A stretch of 64,000 nt of DNA. Source: Streptomyces sp. SAT1 (GTDB taxonomy: Bacteria; Actinomycetota; Actinomycetes; Streptomycetales; Streptomycetaceae). Positions 1 through 13,255 of the stretch are shown here, one piece after another (position 1 is the first letter of the stretch; each line of letters starts with the position of its first letter). The stretch is taken from positions 6,799,001-6,863,000 of the forward strand of contig NZ_CP015849.1 of the NCBI RefSeq assembly GCF_001654495.1. Reading direction: 5' to 3'. The translations under genes were made by a program, and so were the position numbers. The notes under the pieces were generated by a model. The model searched no databases. It saw only the letters and a list, made by a program, of their open reading frames with translations, and was not told where the DNA came from.

Positions 1-2
1 AC

Positions 3-578
3 GCCCCGGCGGTGCTGCGGGCCTTCGCCGAGCCGCTGATGGAGCGGCAGGCCGACGCGCCCGTCGGCACGGTCGCCCAGGCCGGGCAGTGGATCGCGCG
101 GCGGCGCGAGCAGGGGGAGCGGGGCACCGCCCACGCCTTCGCCGTCGCCGACCGCGACGGCATGGCGCTGGGCGGGGTCGCGGTCGGCCGTGTCGACGAG
201 CGGCACCGCACCGGCTGGATCTCCTACTGGACCACCTCGGCGGCTCGCGGCCGGGGGGTGGCGACCGGCGGCTGCCGGGCACTGGCCGACTGGTGCTTCG
301 GCGAACTCGGACTCTTCCGCCTGGAGTCGGGGCACCGTGTCGACAACCCGGCCTCCTGCCGGGTGGCGCGCGCCGCGGGCTTTGCCGCCGAGGGCGTCCA
401 GCGGCAGAAGCTCGCCTGGGACGGCGTCCGGCACGACGTGGAGACACACGCCCGGCTGGCGACGGACCCGGACCCGGCCGCGCCGGAGGACGAGACGGTG
501 CGGACGGAACGGCCGGCCTGTGCGGCGCTGTCGGCGTCCACGGCGCAGGTGACACGGCCGGCCCGCCGCCCGGTGTGA
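3..578 (+). CDS. GNAT-family N-acetyltransferase, 5' end missing
   Basis: Acetyl-CoA-dependent N-acetyltransferase of the RimJ/RimL type, acting on an unknown amine or protein N-terminus. The reading frame is open from the window edge; its first visible residues (APAVLRAFAEP) look like the middle of an N-terminal GNAT helix, so the true start lies outside and the GTG at 12 is not the start. The acetyl-CoA loop is visible as ARGRGVATGG, followed by the typical FRLESGHRVDNPASCRVARAAGF block in which late GNAT helices pair with CoA. The last 40 residues are a low-complexity charged tail. It converges on the next gene with a hairpin between them. Family is confident, substrate unknown. Confidence 0.8.
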   Translation, partial: APAVLRAFAEPLMERQADAPVGTVAQAGQWIARRREQGERGTAHAFAVADRDGMALGGVAVGRVDERHRTGWISYWTTSAARGRGVATGGCRALADWCFGELGLFRLESGHRVDNPASCRVARAAGFAAEGVQRQKLAWDGVRHDVETHARLATDPDPAAPEDETVRTERPACAALSASTAQVTRPARRPV

Positions 579-592
579 CCGGTCGGCGGGCC
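560..592. terminator. Bidirectional hairpin between convergent genes
   Basis: Perfect 9-bp arms GGCCCGCCG (560-568) and CGGCGGGCC (584-592) with a 15-nt loop that contains the stop codon of the acetyltransferase. It lies between two converging genes. There is no T-run, as is common in high-GC actinobacteria. Confidence 0.45.
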
Positions 593-638
593 GAGATGAC
601 GGCCGTGCTGTCGGCCGTACGGGGTTCCGCCGGGCGGG

Positions 639-1706
639 TCAGCGGCCGATGCGGACGCGGTGCACCTGGTCCTGGCCCTCCGGACCGGCGCCGGACTTGT
701 CGACCACGTAGGCCGTCCCGCGGTCCACGGTCACGTGGTTGGGGTTCGCGCCGGTGGCCAGGGTCTCGACGACGGTGCCCCGGCGGGGGTCGACGACCGT
801 GACGTCGCCGTCCGTACGGTTGGCCACGAGCACCCGGCCGGTGCGCGCGTCGGCCGCGACGGACAGTGCGCCCGCGCCGGTCGGGATGCTCCTGGTGACG
901 GTCTTCCCGCGCAGGTCGACCACCGAGACGCCGCCCGCGGTCTGGTCGGCCGCGTAGGCGGTGCGGCCGTCGGCGGACAGGGCCACGGAGATCGGGCCGT
1001 CACCGGCCGGTATGAAGGAGGGGTCCTTCGCGTAGGGGGAGACGGCGATGAGCCGGTCGCCGTTCAGGTCGGCGGCGTACACCGTGCCCGTGCGCTCGTT
1101 GACCGCGAGGCCGGTCGGGGCGGCGCCGTCCACCGTGACGCGCTTCTTCTCCTTGAAGGTGCGGGTGTCGAACGCGACCACGCTGCCGTCGCCGAATCCG
1201 CTCGCCCAGGCGAGGTCGTGGCGCTCGTCCACGACGATCTCGCGGGCGTGCGCCACGTTCGGGAGGGTGGCCAGGTGCCTGCCGGTGCGCTGGCTGTAGA
1301 CGGCGACGGAGTTGTCGCGGGTGTTGGTGGTCCAGACGGTGTCGTGCTCGTCGTCCACGGCGACGCCGTAGACCGCCTCGACCGCGCCGGTGGCCGCGTC
1401 GGTGACGGGCGGCGTGTAGGCGGCCCGCACGGACAGGGTGCGCGGGTCGACCTTCAGCAGCGCCGAGGAGGTGACCGGCGGGCGGCCGACGGCGGTGGTG
1501 GCCCACAGGACGTGGTTCCGCTCGGAGTACGCCGACTGGTACAGGCCCTTGGCGAGGGCGGCCGAGGCGACGGTCGAGCCGTGCCCGGCGTGGGTCGCGT
1601 GGGCGGTGTGGGCGGAGGCCGTACCGGCCAGGAGCGGCGCGCTGCCCGCGGCGAGCGCCACGGCGATCGCGGCGGTGCGGCGGATCCGGCGGGTGACTGA
1701 GGACAT
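639..1706 (-). CDS. Secreted YncE-like beta-propeller protein, iron-regulated
   Basis: 355-residue exported protein of the YncE/YVTN beta-propeller family. Residues 1-32 form a signal peptide: an arginine-rich n-region (TRRIRRT), a hydrophobic core and an Ala-x-Ala site (TASA). A His-rich stretch follows. The rest is a series of about seven blades with the repeated pattern 'D..t.tV.V.d..tg...atl..g..P..v.vd', typical of seven-bladed propellers. The ATG at 1706 is kept because it gives a complete signal peptide and a purine-rich SD lies upstream. Its promoter carries a near-perfect iron box, and it is divergent from the siderophore esterase. E. coli YncE is also iron-repressed (family knowledge). 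A role in siderophore or surface iron handling is inference. Confidence 0.8.
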   Translation of the reverse strand: MSSVTRRIRRTAAIAVALAAGSAPLLAGTASAHTAHATHAGHGSTVASAALAKGLYQSAYSERNHVLWATTAVGRPPVTSSALLKVDPRTLSVRAAYTPPVTDAATGAVEAVYGVAVDDEHDTVWTTNTRDNSVAVYSQRTGRHLATLPNVAHAREIVVDERHDLAWASGFGDGSVVAFDTRTFKEKKRVTVDGAAPTGLAVNERTGTVYAADLNGDRLIAVSPYAKDPSFIPAGDGPISVALSADGRTAYAADQTAGGVSVVDLRGKTVTRSIPTGAGALSVAADARTGRVLVANRTDGDVTVVDPRRGTVVETLATGANPNHVTVDRGTAYVVDKSGAGPEGQDQVHRVRIGR

Positions 1707-1763
1707 CTTTTCCCACTTCCGTGTTCGGGCGTGTGCGGCACCGCAGGGACCGGTGCCGGAAAC

Positions 1764-1782
1764 AAAGGTTAGCCTAACCTAA
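1764..1782 (-). promoter_or_regulatory. Iron box (DmdR/IdeR operator) over -10 of the propeller gene
   Basis: Read on the minus strand this is TTAGGTTAGGCTAACCTTT, matching the actinobacterial iron box TTAGGTTAGGCTAACCTAA except at the last bases. A good promoter is embedded: -35 TTGACC (complement of 1793-1798), a 16-bp spacer, -10 TAGGCT (complement of 1771-1776). A bound iron regulator would cover the -10. Confidence 0.85.
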
Positions 1783-1851
1783 GTTGATCAGAGGTCAAGC
1801 CGGTCTCCGGTCCGGCCCCGACCGACCGGTTCCCTGAGCGGGAGACAGCGG

Positions 1852-1870
1852 TAAGGTGAACCTAAGTCGA
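1852..1870 (+). promoter_or_regulatory. Iron box upstream of the siderophore esterase
   Basis: TAAGGTGAACCTAAGTCGA keeps the TAGGTGAGCCTAA core of the inverted iron-box consensus with one half degenerate. It lies about 40 bp before the esterase ATG, where it would overlap the promoter. Weaker than the boxes at 1764 and 14401. Confidence 0.65.
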
Positions 1871-1910
1871 TCAGCCGATCCCTCGTGTCCCCGCACCGGA
1901 GCCGCATCGC

Positions 1911-3170
1911 ATGACTGTGACCGCACCGCCCAAGGGCGCCCCGCAGCACCCGCCGCGCCTGGCCCGCCCGAGCGCGCTCCCCCTGCTCGCCGAACCCGCC
2001 TGCGCGCTGCCCGGACCGGCCGGCCTGACCCGGTTCTGGGCGGACGTGAGCCGCCGCGGCACCCCGCTGATCGGCCCCGATCCGCTCGGCAGCGCCGACC
2101 ACCGCGCCGTCACCTTCCTGTGGCGCGGCGGGCCCGGCACCCGCGCGGTCCAGGTCATGCCCAACAAGCTCGGCGACCCGCGCGCCCCGGAGGGCAACGT
2201 GATGTGCCGCGCGCCCGGCACCGACGTATGGCACTGGACCGTCCGGCTGCGCACCGACTGGCGCGGCACGTACGACTTCTTCGTCGACGAGGGCGACGGG
2301 CCCGCGCCCGGCCACCCGGAGTACTGGCAGTGGCTGCGCCGCAACCGCCGCGCCGACCCGTACAACACCCGTCGGCTGCCCCGCCGCTGGGGCGGTGAGC
2401 CGATCGCCTGCGCGGAACTCCCGCACGCGCCGCGCGCGGCCGACTGGCGGCCCCGGCCGGACGTGCCGCGCGGCACGGTGAGCGAGCACCGGGTGCCGAG
2501 CCGCCACCTCGGCGACCACCGGCGGGTGTGGCTCTACACGCCGCCGCCCACGGCCGCCGCACCGGCCGAACTCCCCGTCCTGGTCCTGCTGGACGGGGAG
2601 CACTGGCACCCGGGCCTCGGCATCGCCCACCTCCTGGACAACCTGATCGCCGACGGCCGCATCCCGCCCGTCGCGGCCCTGCTGCCGGACTCCGTGGACG
2701 CCGCCACCCGGTGGGCCGAACTGACCTGCCGCCCGGAGTTCGTGGCCTTCCTGGAGGAGGAGTTGCTGCCCTGGGCCGGGACCCGGCTGCCGCTCACCGC
2801 GGACCCCGCCCGCACCGTCGTCGCCGGGCAGAGCCTCGGCGGCCTCACCGCCGCCTACGCGGCCTTCCGCAGCCCGCACCGGTTCGGCAACGTCCTCGCG
2901 CAGTCCGGCTCGTTCTGGTGGCCGGACGGCCCCGGGGCCGAGTGGCTGACCGGACAAATCGCCTCCAGCGCACGGCTTCCCGTCCGGTTCCGGCTCTCCT
3001 TCGGCGAACAGGAGTGGGTGGCCCTGCCCGCCGCCCGGCGGCTGCGCGAGACCCTGGCCGCCGCGGGCTACGACGACGCCGTCTACCGCGAGTTCAACGG
3101 CGGCCACGACTACCTGTGCTGGCGCACCGAACTCTCCGAGGGCCTGACGGCCCTGCTCACCGACCGCTGA
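1911..3170 (+). CDS. Enterochelin esterase-like hydrolase (Fes/IroE family)
   Basis: Cytoplasmic serine esterase of 419 residues that would hydrolyse the Fe-siderophore trilactone to release iron. The N-terminal 190 residues resemble the Fes N-domain (RFWADVSRRGTPLI, WHWTVRLRTDWRGTYDFFVD). The C-terminal half is an alpha/beta hydrolase with nucleophile motif GQSLGG (Ser308) and a terminal NGGHDY carrying the catalytic His399. There is no signal peptide. The ATG at 1911 has GGAG nine bases upstream. It faces the end of the siderophore operon and has its own iron box. Length and architecture fit a Fes-type enzyme, matching a serine-trilactone product of the adjacent synthetase. Confident for family, fairly confident for substrate. 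Confidence 0.9.
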   Translation: MTVTAPPKGAPQHPPRLARPSALPLLAEPACALPGPAGLTRFWADVSRRGTPLIGPDPLGSADHRAVTFLWRGGPGTRAVQVMPNKLGDPRAPEGNVMCRAPGTDVWHWTVRLRTDWRGTYDFFVDEGDGPAPGHPEYWQWLRRNRRADPYNTRRLPRRWGGEPIACAELPHAPRAADWRPRPDVPRGTVSEHRVPSRHLGDHRRVWLYTPPPTAAAPAELPVLVLLDGEHWHPGLGIAHLLDNLIADGRIPPVAALLPDSVDAATRWAELTCRPEFVAFLEEELLPWAGTRLPLTADPARTVVAGQSLGGLTAAYAAFRSPHRFGNVLAQSGSFWWPDGPGAEWLTGQIASSARLPVRFRLSFGEQEWVALPAARRLRETLAAAGYDDAVYREFNGGHDYLCWRTELSEGLTALLTDR

Positions 3171-3926
3171 CTCACCGGCCACTGACCCGGCACGCCCGGG
3201 AACCGGAACTCCGGCTCCCGGCCCCCCGGTTCGCACGACGGCCACCCGCAGCGCCGCCGGACGCCCGCCCCGGACCGCCGCCGCGCGCCCCCCGCCGCCC
3301 GGCGAACCGATGCACGACAACCGGCCTGCCGGCACGTCCGTGATCCGGCCGCGCACGGGTCCGTCGCGCACCGGCGCCCCATGCGTCGGACCGCCGCCGT
3401 GCCCCGGCCGCCCGTCCGCCGAACCGCCGTGCGGGGGCCGGGCGGCGGGGGCGGCCGCGGCACGGCGGTTCGGCCGTGTACCGGTCCGCCGTCCACCGGA
3501 GCGCGGGCGCGTGCCCGGCGGCCGGGGCGGCGGTGCGGGGCGGCGGGCACGCGGCCGGGGCCCGGCCGGGGGCCTTGGCGCCGCCGTGTCCCCGGTCGGT
3601 CGCCCGTCGGACTGCTCCGCTCCGGGCGCGCGTTCGCGGCCCGGCCGGGTTCCGGGCAGCCGCCGCGCCTCCCCGTCGCCCGTCCGCCGGACCGCTCCGC
3701 TCCGGGCGGCGGGGCGGTTCGGCACGGCCGTGCACCGGGTCGTCGTGCCCGTCGCCGGTCCGTCCGGCCACCGCACGGCGGTTGTCCGTCCACCGGCCGG
3801 CCGTGGCCGTGCGCCGGTGGGACGAGCGCGGTCCAGCCACGCACCGGCGGGCCACCGGGCCATCGCCACCGGCACACCGCTGGGCCACCGAACGACCGGC
3901 CGACCGAGCGGCCGTACGGCCGTGAC
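3171..3926. other. 756-bp non-coding, extremely GC-rich region with short repeats
   Basis: Lies between the converging ends of the esterase and the PPTase. All long open frames here encode Arg/Pro/Gly-rich nonsense with no family resemblance or codon bias. Short imperfect repeats recur, for example CTCCGCTCCGGGCG at about 3615 and 3694, and CGTCCACCGG-type blocks. No RNA gene or mobile element is recognised. Confidence 0.6.
3909..3922. terminator. Palindrome just past the siderophore operon
   Basis: CGGCCGTACGGCCG is a perfect 14-bp palindrome four bases beyond the PPTase stop codon, at the end of the eight-gene minus-strand operon. It is a plausible terminator stem, without a T-run. Confidence 0.35.
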
Positions 3927-4718
3927 TCACCGTGCCCGTGTCGACGGCCGCTCCTGATCCGCTCCCGTACCCTCCGCACGGCTGACCGGCAGTGCGCACG
4001 CCGCCGCGTGGCCGGGCGGTGCCGCCACGTCCAGGAGCCGCCACCCGGCCACCCGCGCGGGCAGCTCGGCGGTCCCCCGGCGGAACGCCGCGAGGCCGGG
4101 GCCCGAGAGTCCCTCTCCGGTGGCCTTCACCATCGCCTCCGTACGGGTCCAGCAGCGCGCGAAGGCGGCCGGCCGGGCCTCGTCGGGCAGGGCGGCCAGC
4201 TCCGCGCGGTCGGCGGGGTGCAGCGCCGCCGCCGCGTCGGCCGCGAGCCGTGCCGAGGGCACCCGCTCCACGTCCACGCCGACCGGAGCACCGGCGACCG
4301 CGAGCATGGCGACCGGTCCGGTGTGCGACAGCGAGAAGTGCAGCCAGGCGCCGTCCGGACCGGCGAGCGCGGGACGCCCGTGCGGCTCCCTGCAGCCGGG
4401 GCACGGCAGCCGGATCAGCGGCACCCGTGCCCCCGGGACGCCCAGATAGACGCCGAGCAGCCGGCGCAGCGCGGCATGGGCGGTCACGTACGCCGCCCGC
4501 GCGCCGGGGCGGCGCAGGGCCGCCGCCCTGCGCCGTTCCCCGGCGTCCAGCACGGACAGGGCCGAGGGAGGCGTCTCCCGGACGGGGGAGACGCCGGTCG
4601 TGGGGGCCCGCACCAGCCAGGTGTGCGGGCCGTCGGCCGGGTCGGGCAGCGGCATCCGGGGCGGCCAGGTCCAGGTGCGCGGCCGCAGCCGCGGCCCCGC
4701 CGCGGGGCCCCCGTTCAT
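3927..4718 (-). CDS. 4'-phosphopantetheinyl transferase (EntD/Sfp type)
   Basis: 263-residue PPTase that moves phosphopantetheine from CoA to the Ser of carrier domains, activating the aryl carrier protein and the EntF T domain encoded upstream. Visible motifs are PALAGPDGAWLHFSLSHT (about 116-133), the Mg-binding GVDVERV (147-153) and the WTRTEAMVKATGEGL helix (190-204). In the last motif the usual Lys of WxxKE(A/S) is replaced by Thr193, while Glu194 and Lys198 are kept. It is last in the operon, 16 bp after the synthetase stop, so it is very probably dedicated to this pathway, as entD is in enterobactin clusters. ATG start; the C-terminal 30 residues are low complexity. Confidence 0.9.
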   Translation of the reverse strand: MNGGPAAGPRLRPRTWTWPPRMPLPDPADGPHTWLVRAPTTGVSPVRETPPSALSVLDAGERRRAAALRRPGARAAYVTAHAALRRLLGVYLGVPGARVPLIRLPCPGCREPHGRPALAGPDGAWLHFSLSHTGPVAMLAVAGAPVGVDVERVPSARLAADAAAALHPADRAELAALPDEARPAAFARCWTRTEAMVKATGEGLSGPGLAAFRRGTAELPARVAGWRLLDVAAPPGHAAACALPVSRAEGTGADQERPSTRAR

Positions 4719-4734
4719 GATCCGTCCGCGGCGC

Positions 4735-8681
<3,947 letters not shown>

Positions 8682-8685
<4 letters not shown>

Positions 8686-8909
8686 GCGACCCCCAGCAGG
8701 TCGGCCCAGGCCGAGACGGCGGGCCGCTCGGCGAGGTCGGTGAAGTCGGCCGTGACGGCGTGCTCGCGGCGCCAGCGCTCCAGCAGCGCCATGATGCGCA
8801 CCGAGTCCAGGCCGTGGTCGAGGAGGTCCTCGTCGACGGGGATGTCCGCCGGGTCCTCGCCGAGGCTGTCGGCGATGTCGTTGCGGATCTGGTCCAGGGT
8901 GAGGGCCAT
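8682..8909 (-). CDS. Free-standing aryl carrier protein (EntB C-terminal half)
   Basis: 75-residue carrier protein that holds 2,3-dihydroxybenzoate as a phosphopantetheinyl thioester for the condensation domain of the synthetase. The LDSVRI motif carries the modified serine (Ser36), and the four-helix carrier fold is filled by residues 3-72. In E. coli EntB and B. subtilis DhbB this domain is fused behind isochorismatase; here it is a separate gene starting at an ATG five bases after the isochorismatase stop. Its stop overlaps the synthetase GTG by four bases. Expression should be locked to both neighbours. Confidence 0.9.
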
Positions 8910-8914
8910 GCCGC

Positions 8915-9547
8915 TCACACCTCCTCGAAGAGCGCGTCGGTGGTGGTCACGACCGCGCAGCGGCCGGCGGCCCAGCGCAGGGCCATCTCGTGGTCGGCGC
9001 GGGAGAAGTCGGCGACCGCGTCGGCGACGACGAACGCCTGGATGTCGCGCATCCACGCGTCGCACGCCGTCATCAGCACGCCGATGTGCGCGTACACGCC
9101 GACGATCAGCAGCTGGTCGCGCCCCCACCCGCGCATGCGGGCCTCCAGGTCGGTGCGGGCGAACGCGCTGTACTTCCACTTGGTGAGCAGCGTGTCGGCG
9201 GGCTCGGGCGCCACGGCGCCGGGCACCGCGAGCGCCTCGGGGTCGTCGGCGACCCCGGGGCCCCAGAAGTCCAGCTGGAGACCGCGCTCCTCGGCGCTCT
9301 GCCCGCCGCGCTGGACCGAGTAGACCACCGGCACACCGAGCCCGCGGGCCCGCTTCAGCACCCGGGCGCTGTTGTCCAGCATGCCCGTCAGCGGCTGCGC
9401 GCCGGCCGGGAACGCGGACAGGAAGTGCTGCTGGAGGTCGTGCACCAGCAGGACGGCGCGCGCCGGGTCCGCGGACCAGGACACCCGGCCCTCGGGCAGC
9501 TCGTCCGCGGTGGGCAGGGGATAGGAGGGGATGGAGGGAAGTGCCAT
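8915..9547 (-). CDS. entB: Isochorismatase (EntB N-terminal half), stand-alone
   Basis: 210-residue isochorismate pyruvate-hydrolase making 2,3-dihydro-2,3-dihydroxybenzoate and pyruvate. Catalytic Asp37 lies in LLVHDLQQHFL and the lysine in LTKWKYSAF (Lys123). The usual hydrolase cysteine is replaced by glycine in VYAHIG (Gly156), which is the signature separating EntB/PhzD isochorismatases from cysteine amidohydrolases. DIQAFVVADAVADFSR follows closely as in EntB. The protein ends in TTTDALFEEV, exactly where the EntB linker to the carrier domain would begin. Its ATG follows the entE stop by 12 bp. Confidence 0.93.
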   Translation of the reverse strand: MALPSIPSYPLPTADELPEGRVSWSADPARAVLLVHDLQQHFLSAFPAGAQPLTGMLDNSARVLKRARGLGVPVVYSVQRGGQSAEERGLQLDFWGPGVADDPEALAVPGAVAPEPADTLLTKWKYSAFARTDLEARMRGWGRDQLLIVGVYAHIGVLMTACDAWMRDIQAFVVADAVADFSRADHEMALRWAAGRCAVVTTTDALFEEV

Positions 9548-9559
9548 GGGTGGGGCCTC

Positions 9560-11193
<1,634 letters not shown>

Positions 11194-11197
<4 letters not shown>

Positions 11198-12408
11198 AGC
11201 GCGGCCCCCACGGCGTCCAGGAAGGTGCGGAACTTCGCGGCGGTCTCCGCCGTCTCGGCCTGCGGCGAGGAGTCCGCGACCACGCCCGCGCCCGCGAACA
11301 GCCGCAGCGTACGGCCCTCGGCCTCGGCGCAGCGGATGGTCACGACCCACTCGCCGTCGCCGTCCGCGTCCTGCCAGCCGACCATGCCGGTGTACGCGCC
11401 CCGGTCGAAGGGCTCGGACGCGGCGATGACCGCGCGGGCGGCGTCGGTGGGCGACCCGCACACCGCCGGGGTCGGGTGCAGCGCGCAGGCCAGGTCGAGC
11501 GCGGTGACGGCCGGGTCGGTGACCTCGCCGGTGACCGTGGTCGACAGGTGCCACATGGCCGCCGTCCGTACCAGCGTGGGCCGTTCGGGCACCTGGAGCC
11601 GCCCGCACAGCGGTTCCAGGGCGCGCCGGACGGCGTCCACGACGACGGCGTGCTCGTGCAGGTCCTTCGGCGACTCCAGCAGCGCCACCGCCCGGCGTAC
11701 GTCCTCGGCGAGGTCGGCGCTGCGCGGCGCGGAGCCGGCCAGCGGGTTGGCGGTCAGCAGGGCGCCCCGGCGGGCGACGAGGAGTTCCGGGCTGGCCCCG
11801 ACCAGGGTGCGGCCGCCGCCGCCGGGCAGCGCGAAGGTGTAGCCGGCGGGGTCGCGGCGGGCCAGCCGGTTGAGCATGGCGGGCAGGTCCGGCTCGTGCG
11901 CAGCGGTGAGTTCCAGGGTGCGGGCGAGGACGACCTTGTCGAACTCGCCGTCCCGCATCCGCCGTACCGCCGCGGCCACGGCCGCCGCGTACTCCTCGGG
12001 CGCGGGCCGCTCGCGCACCCGCCAGCCGGCGCCGTCGGCCGGCTCGGGCGCGGGCAGCGCGACGAGCGGGTCGTGGCGCAGCGCGGGCGCGCGGCGCACC
12101 GACTCGGGCACGGCGAGCGCGAGCGGGCCGTCCGGGGCGAACGGCACCGAGCCGAGGACCAGCGGGGCGGGCTCGCCCGGCCGCCGCAGGGAGTGCAGGA
12201 GTTCACCCACCCGGCCGGGCAACGGTTCGCTGCCGTGCGGTACTTCGGCGGCCGTGCCGGTGCCGAGGAGGGTGCGGTGCGGAGTGGCGAGGAAGCGGTC
12301 GGATCCGGCCCGGTAGGCGTCGAGCAGGGCGACCGCCGCCCCGGGAGCGGGGTCGGCGGGCGCGGACTCCACGGCGTCGAGGCCGGGTTCGCGCAGGGAG
12401 GCAGTCAT
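11194..12408 (-). CDS. entC: Isochorismate synthase (EntC/DhbC)
   Basis: 404-residue chorismate-binding enzyme converting chorismate to isochorismate, the entry step to 2,3-DHB. Family motifs include FDKVVLARTLEL, TPAVCGSPTDAAR, PFDRGAYTGMVGW and the terminal AGAGVVADSSPQAE, where Mg and the chorismate carboxylates bind. An upstream GTG at 12435 is in frame, but the ATG at 12408 has GGAG six bases before it and gives the family length. The gene lies 52 bp after entA, the largest gap in the operon, and its stop overlaps the entE start. Confidence 0.94.
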
Positions 12409-12460
12409 GGGGGCTCCAGGCAGTGGGGGCACCACGGAGGATGCGGGCGGTGCCGGTGCG

Positions 12461-13255
12461 TCAGGCGACGAGGGTGGCGCCGCCGTCGACGTACAGGTCG
12501 TGCAGGGTGATGTGGCGGGCGCGGTCGGAGACGAGGAAGGCCACGGCGTCGGCCACGTCGGACGGTTCGGCGACGCGGCCGAGCGGTATGCCGGTGCGGT
12601 ACGTGGCGAGGTCGCCCTCGATGACGGCGCGCCGGCCGCGTTCGGCGCCCTCGGGGGAGTCGGCCCACATGGCGCGCTGCATGTCGGTGAGGGTGGAGCC
12701 GGGGGAGACGGTGTTGCAGCGCACCCCGCGGCCCGCGACCTCCAGGCCCAGGCACTTGGTGAACATCACCGCCGCCGCCTTGGAGGCGGCGTAGGCGGCC
12801 ATGCCGCTGCGCGGGACGCCGGCCGCGTTGGAGGCGACGGTGACGATGCTGCCCCGGCCACGGACGGTCATCCGGCGGGCGACGGCCCGTGAGACATGCA
12901 TCACGCCATGGGTGTTGACGGCGAACACGGCCGCCCAGTCGGCGTCGTCGAGGTCCACCACGGGCGCGCCCCGCAGGACCCCGGCGACGTTGACCGCGAT
13001 GTCCAGCGGACCGAGCGTGTCCTCGGCCTCGGCGACGAGCCGGTCCACGGCGGCGGCGTCGGTGACGTCCAGGGCGCGGGCGGTCACCCGCTCCGGCGCG
13101 GCGGCGGCCGTGGCCCGCACCGCGTCGGCGTCCACGTCGGTGGCGAGCACGCGGGCGCCCTGCTCGGCGAGCGCGCTCACCACGGCCGCGCCGATGCCCC
13201 GGCCCGCCCCCGTCACGAGGGCGAGCCGGCCCGCCAGTTCCGGTCCGGCGCTCAC
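12461..13255 (-). CDS. entA: 2,3-dihydro-2,3-dihydroxybenzoate dehydrogenase (EntA/DhbA)
   Basis: 264-residue short-chain dehydrogenase that oxidises the isochorismatase product to 2,3-dihydroxybenzoate with NAD+. The cofactor loop TGAGRGIG is near residue 16. VNVAGVLR (the NAG-type motif), a SNAAGVPRSGMAAYAASK block holding Ser/Tyr/Lys, and RCNTVSPGSTLTDMQ all match EntA. The GTG start overlaps the stop of the binding-protein gene in GTGA. Gene context settles the function among SDRs. Confidence 0.94.
   Translation of the reverse strand: MSAGPELAGRLALVTGAGRGIGAAVVSALAEQGARVLATDVDADAVRATAAAAPERVTARALDVTDAAAVDRLVAEAEDTLGPLDIAVNVAGVLRGAPVVDLDDADWAAVFAVNTHGVMHVSRAVARRMTVRGRGSIVTVASNAAGVPRSGMAAYAASKAAAVMFTKCLGLEVAGRGVRCNTVSPGSTLTDMQRAMWADSPEGAERGRRAVIEGDLATYRTGIPLGRVAEPSDVADAVAFLVSDRARHITLHDLYVDGGATLVA

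Noticed and set aside
3310..3957. Plus-strand frame of about 215 codons in the spacer after the esterase
   Set aside because: Arg/Pro/Gly-rich, no SD, no hydrophobic core, no codon-position bias.
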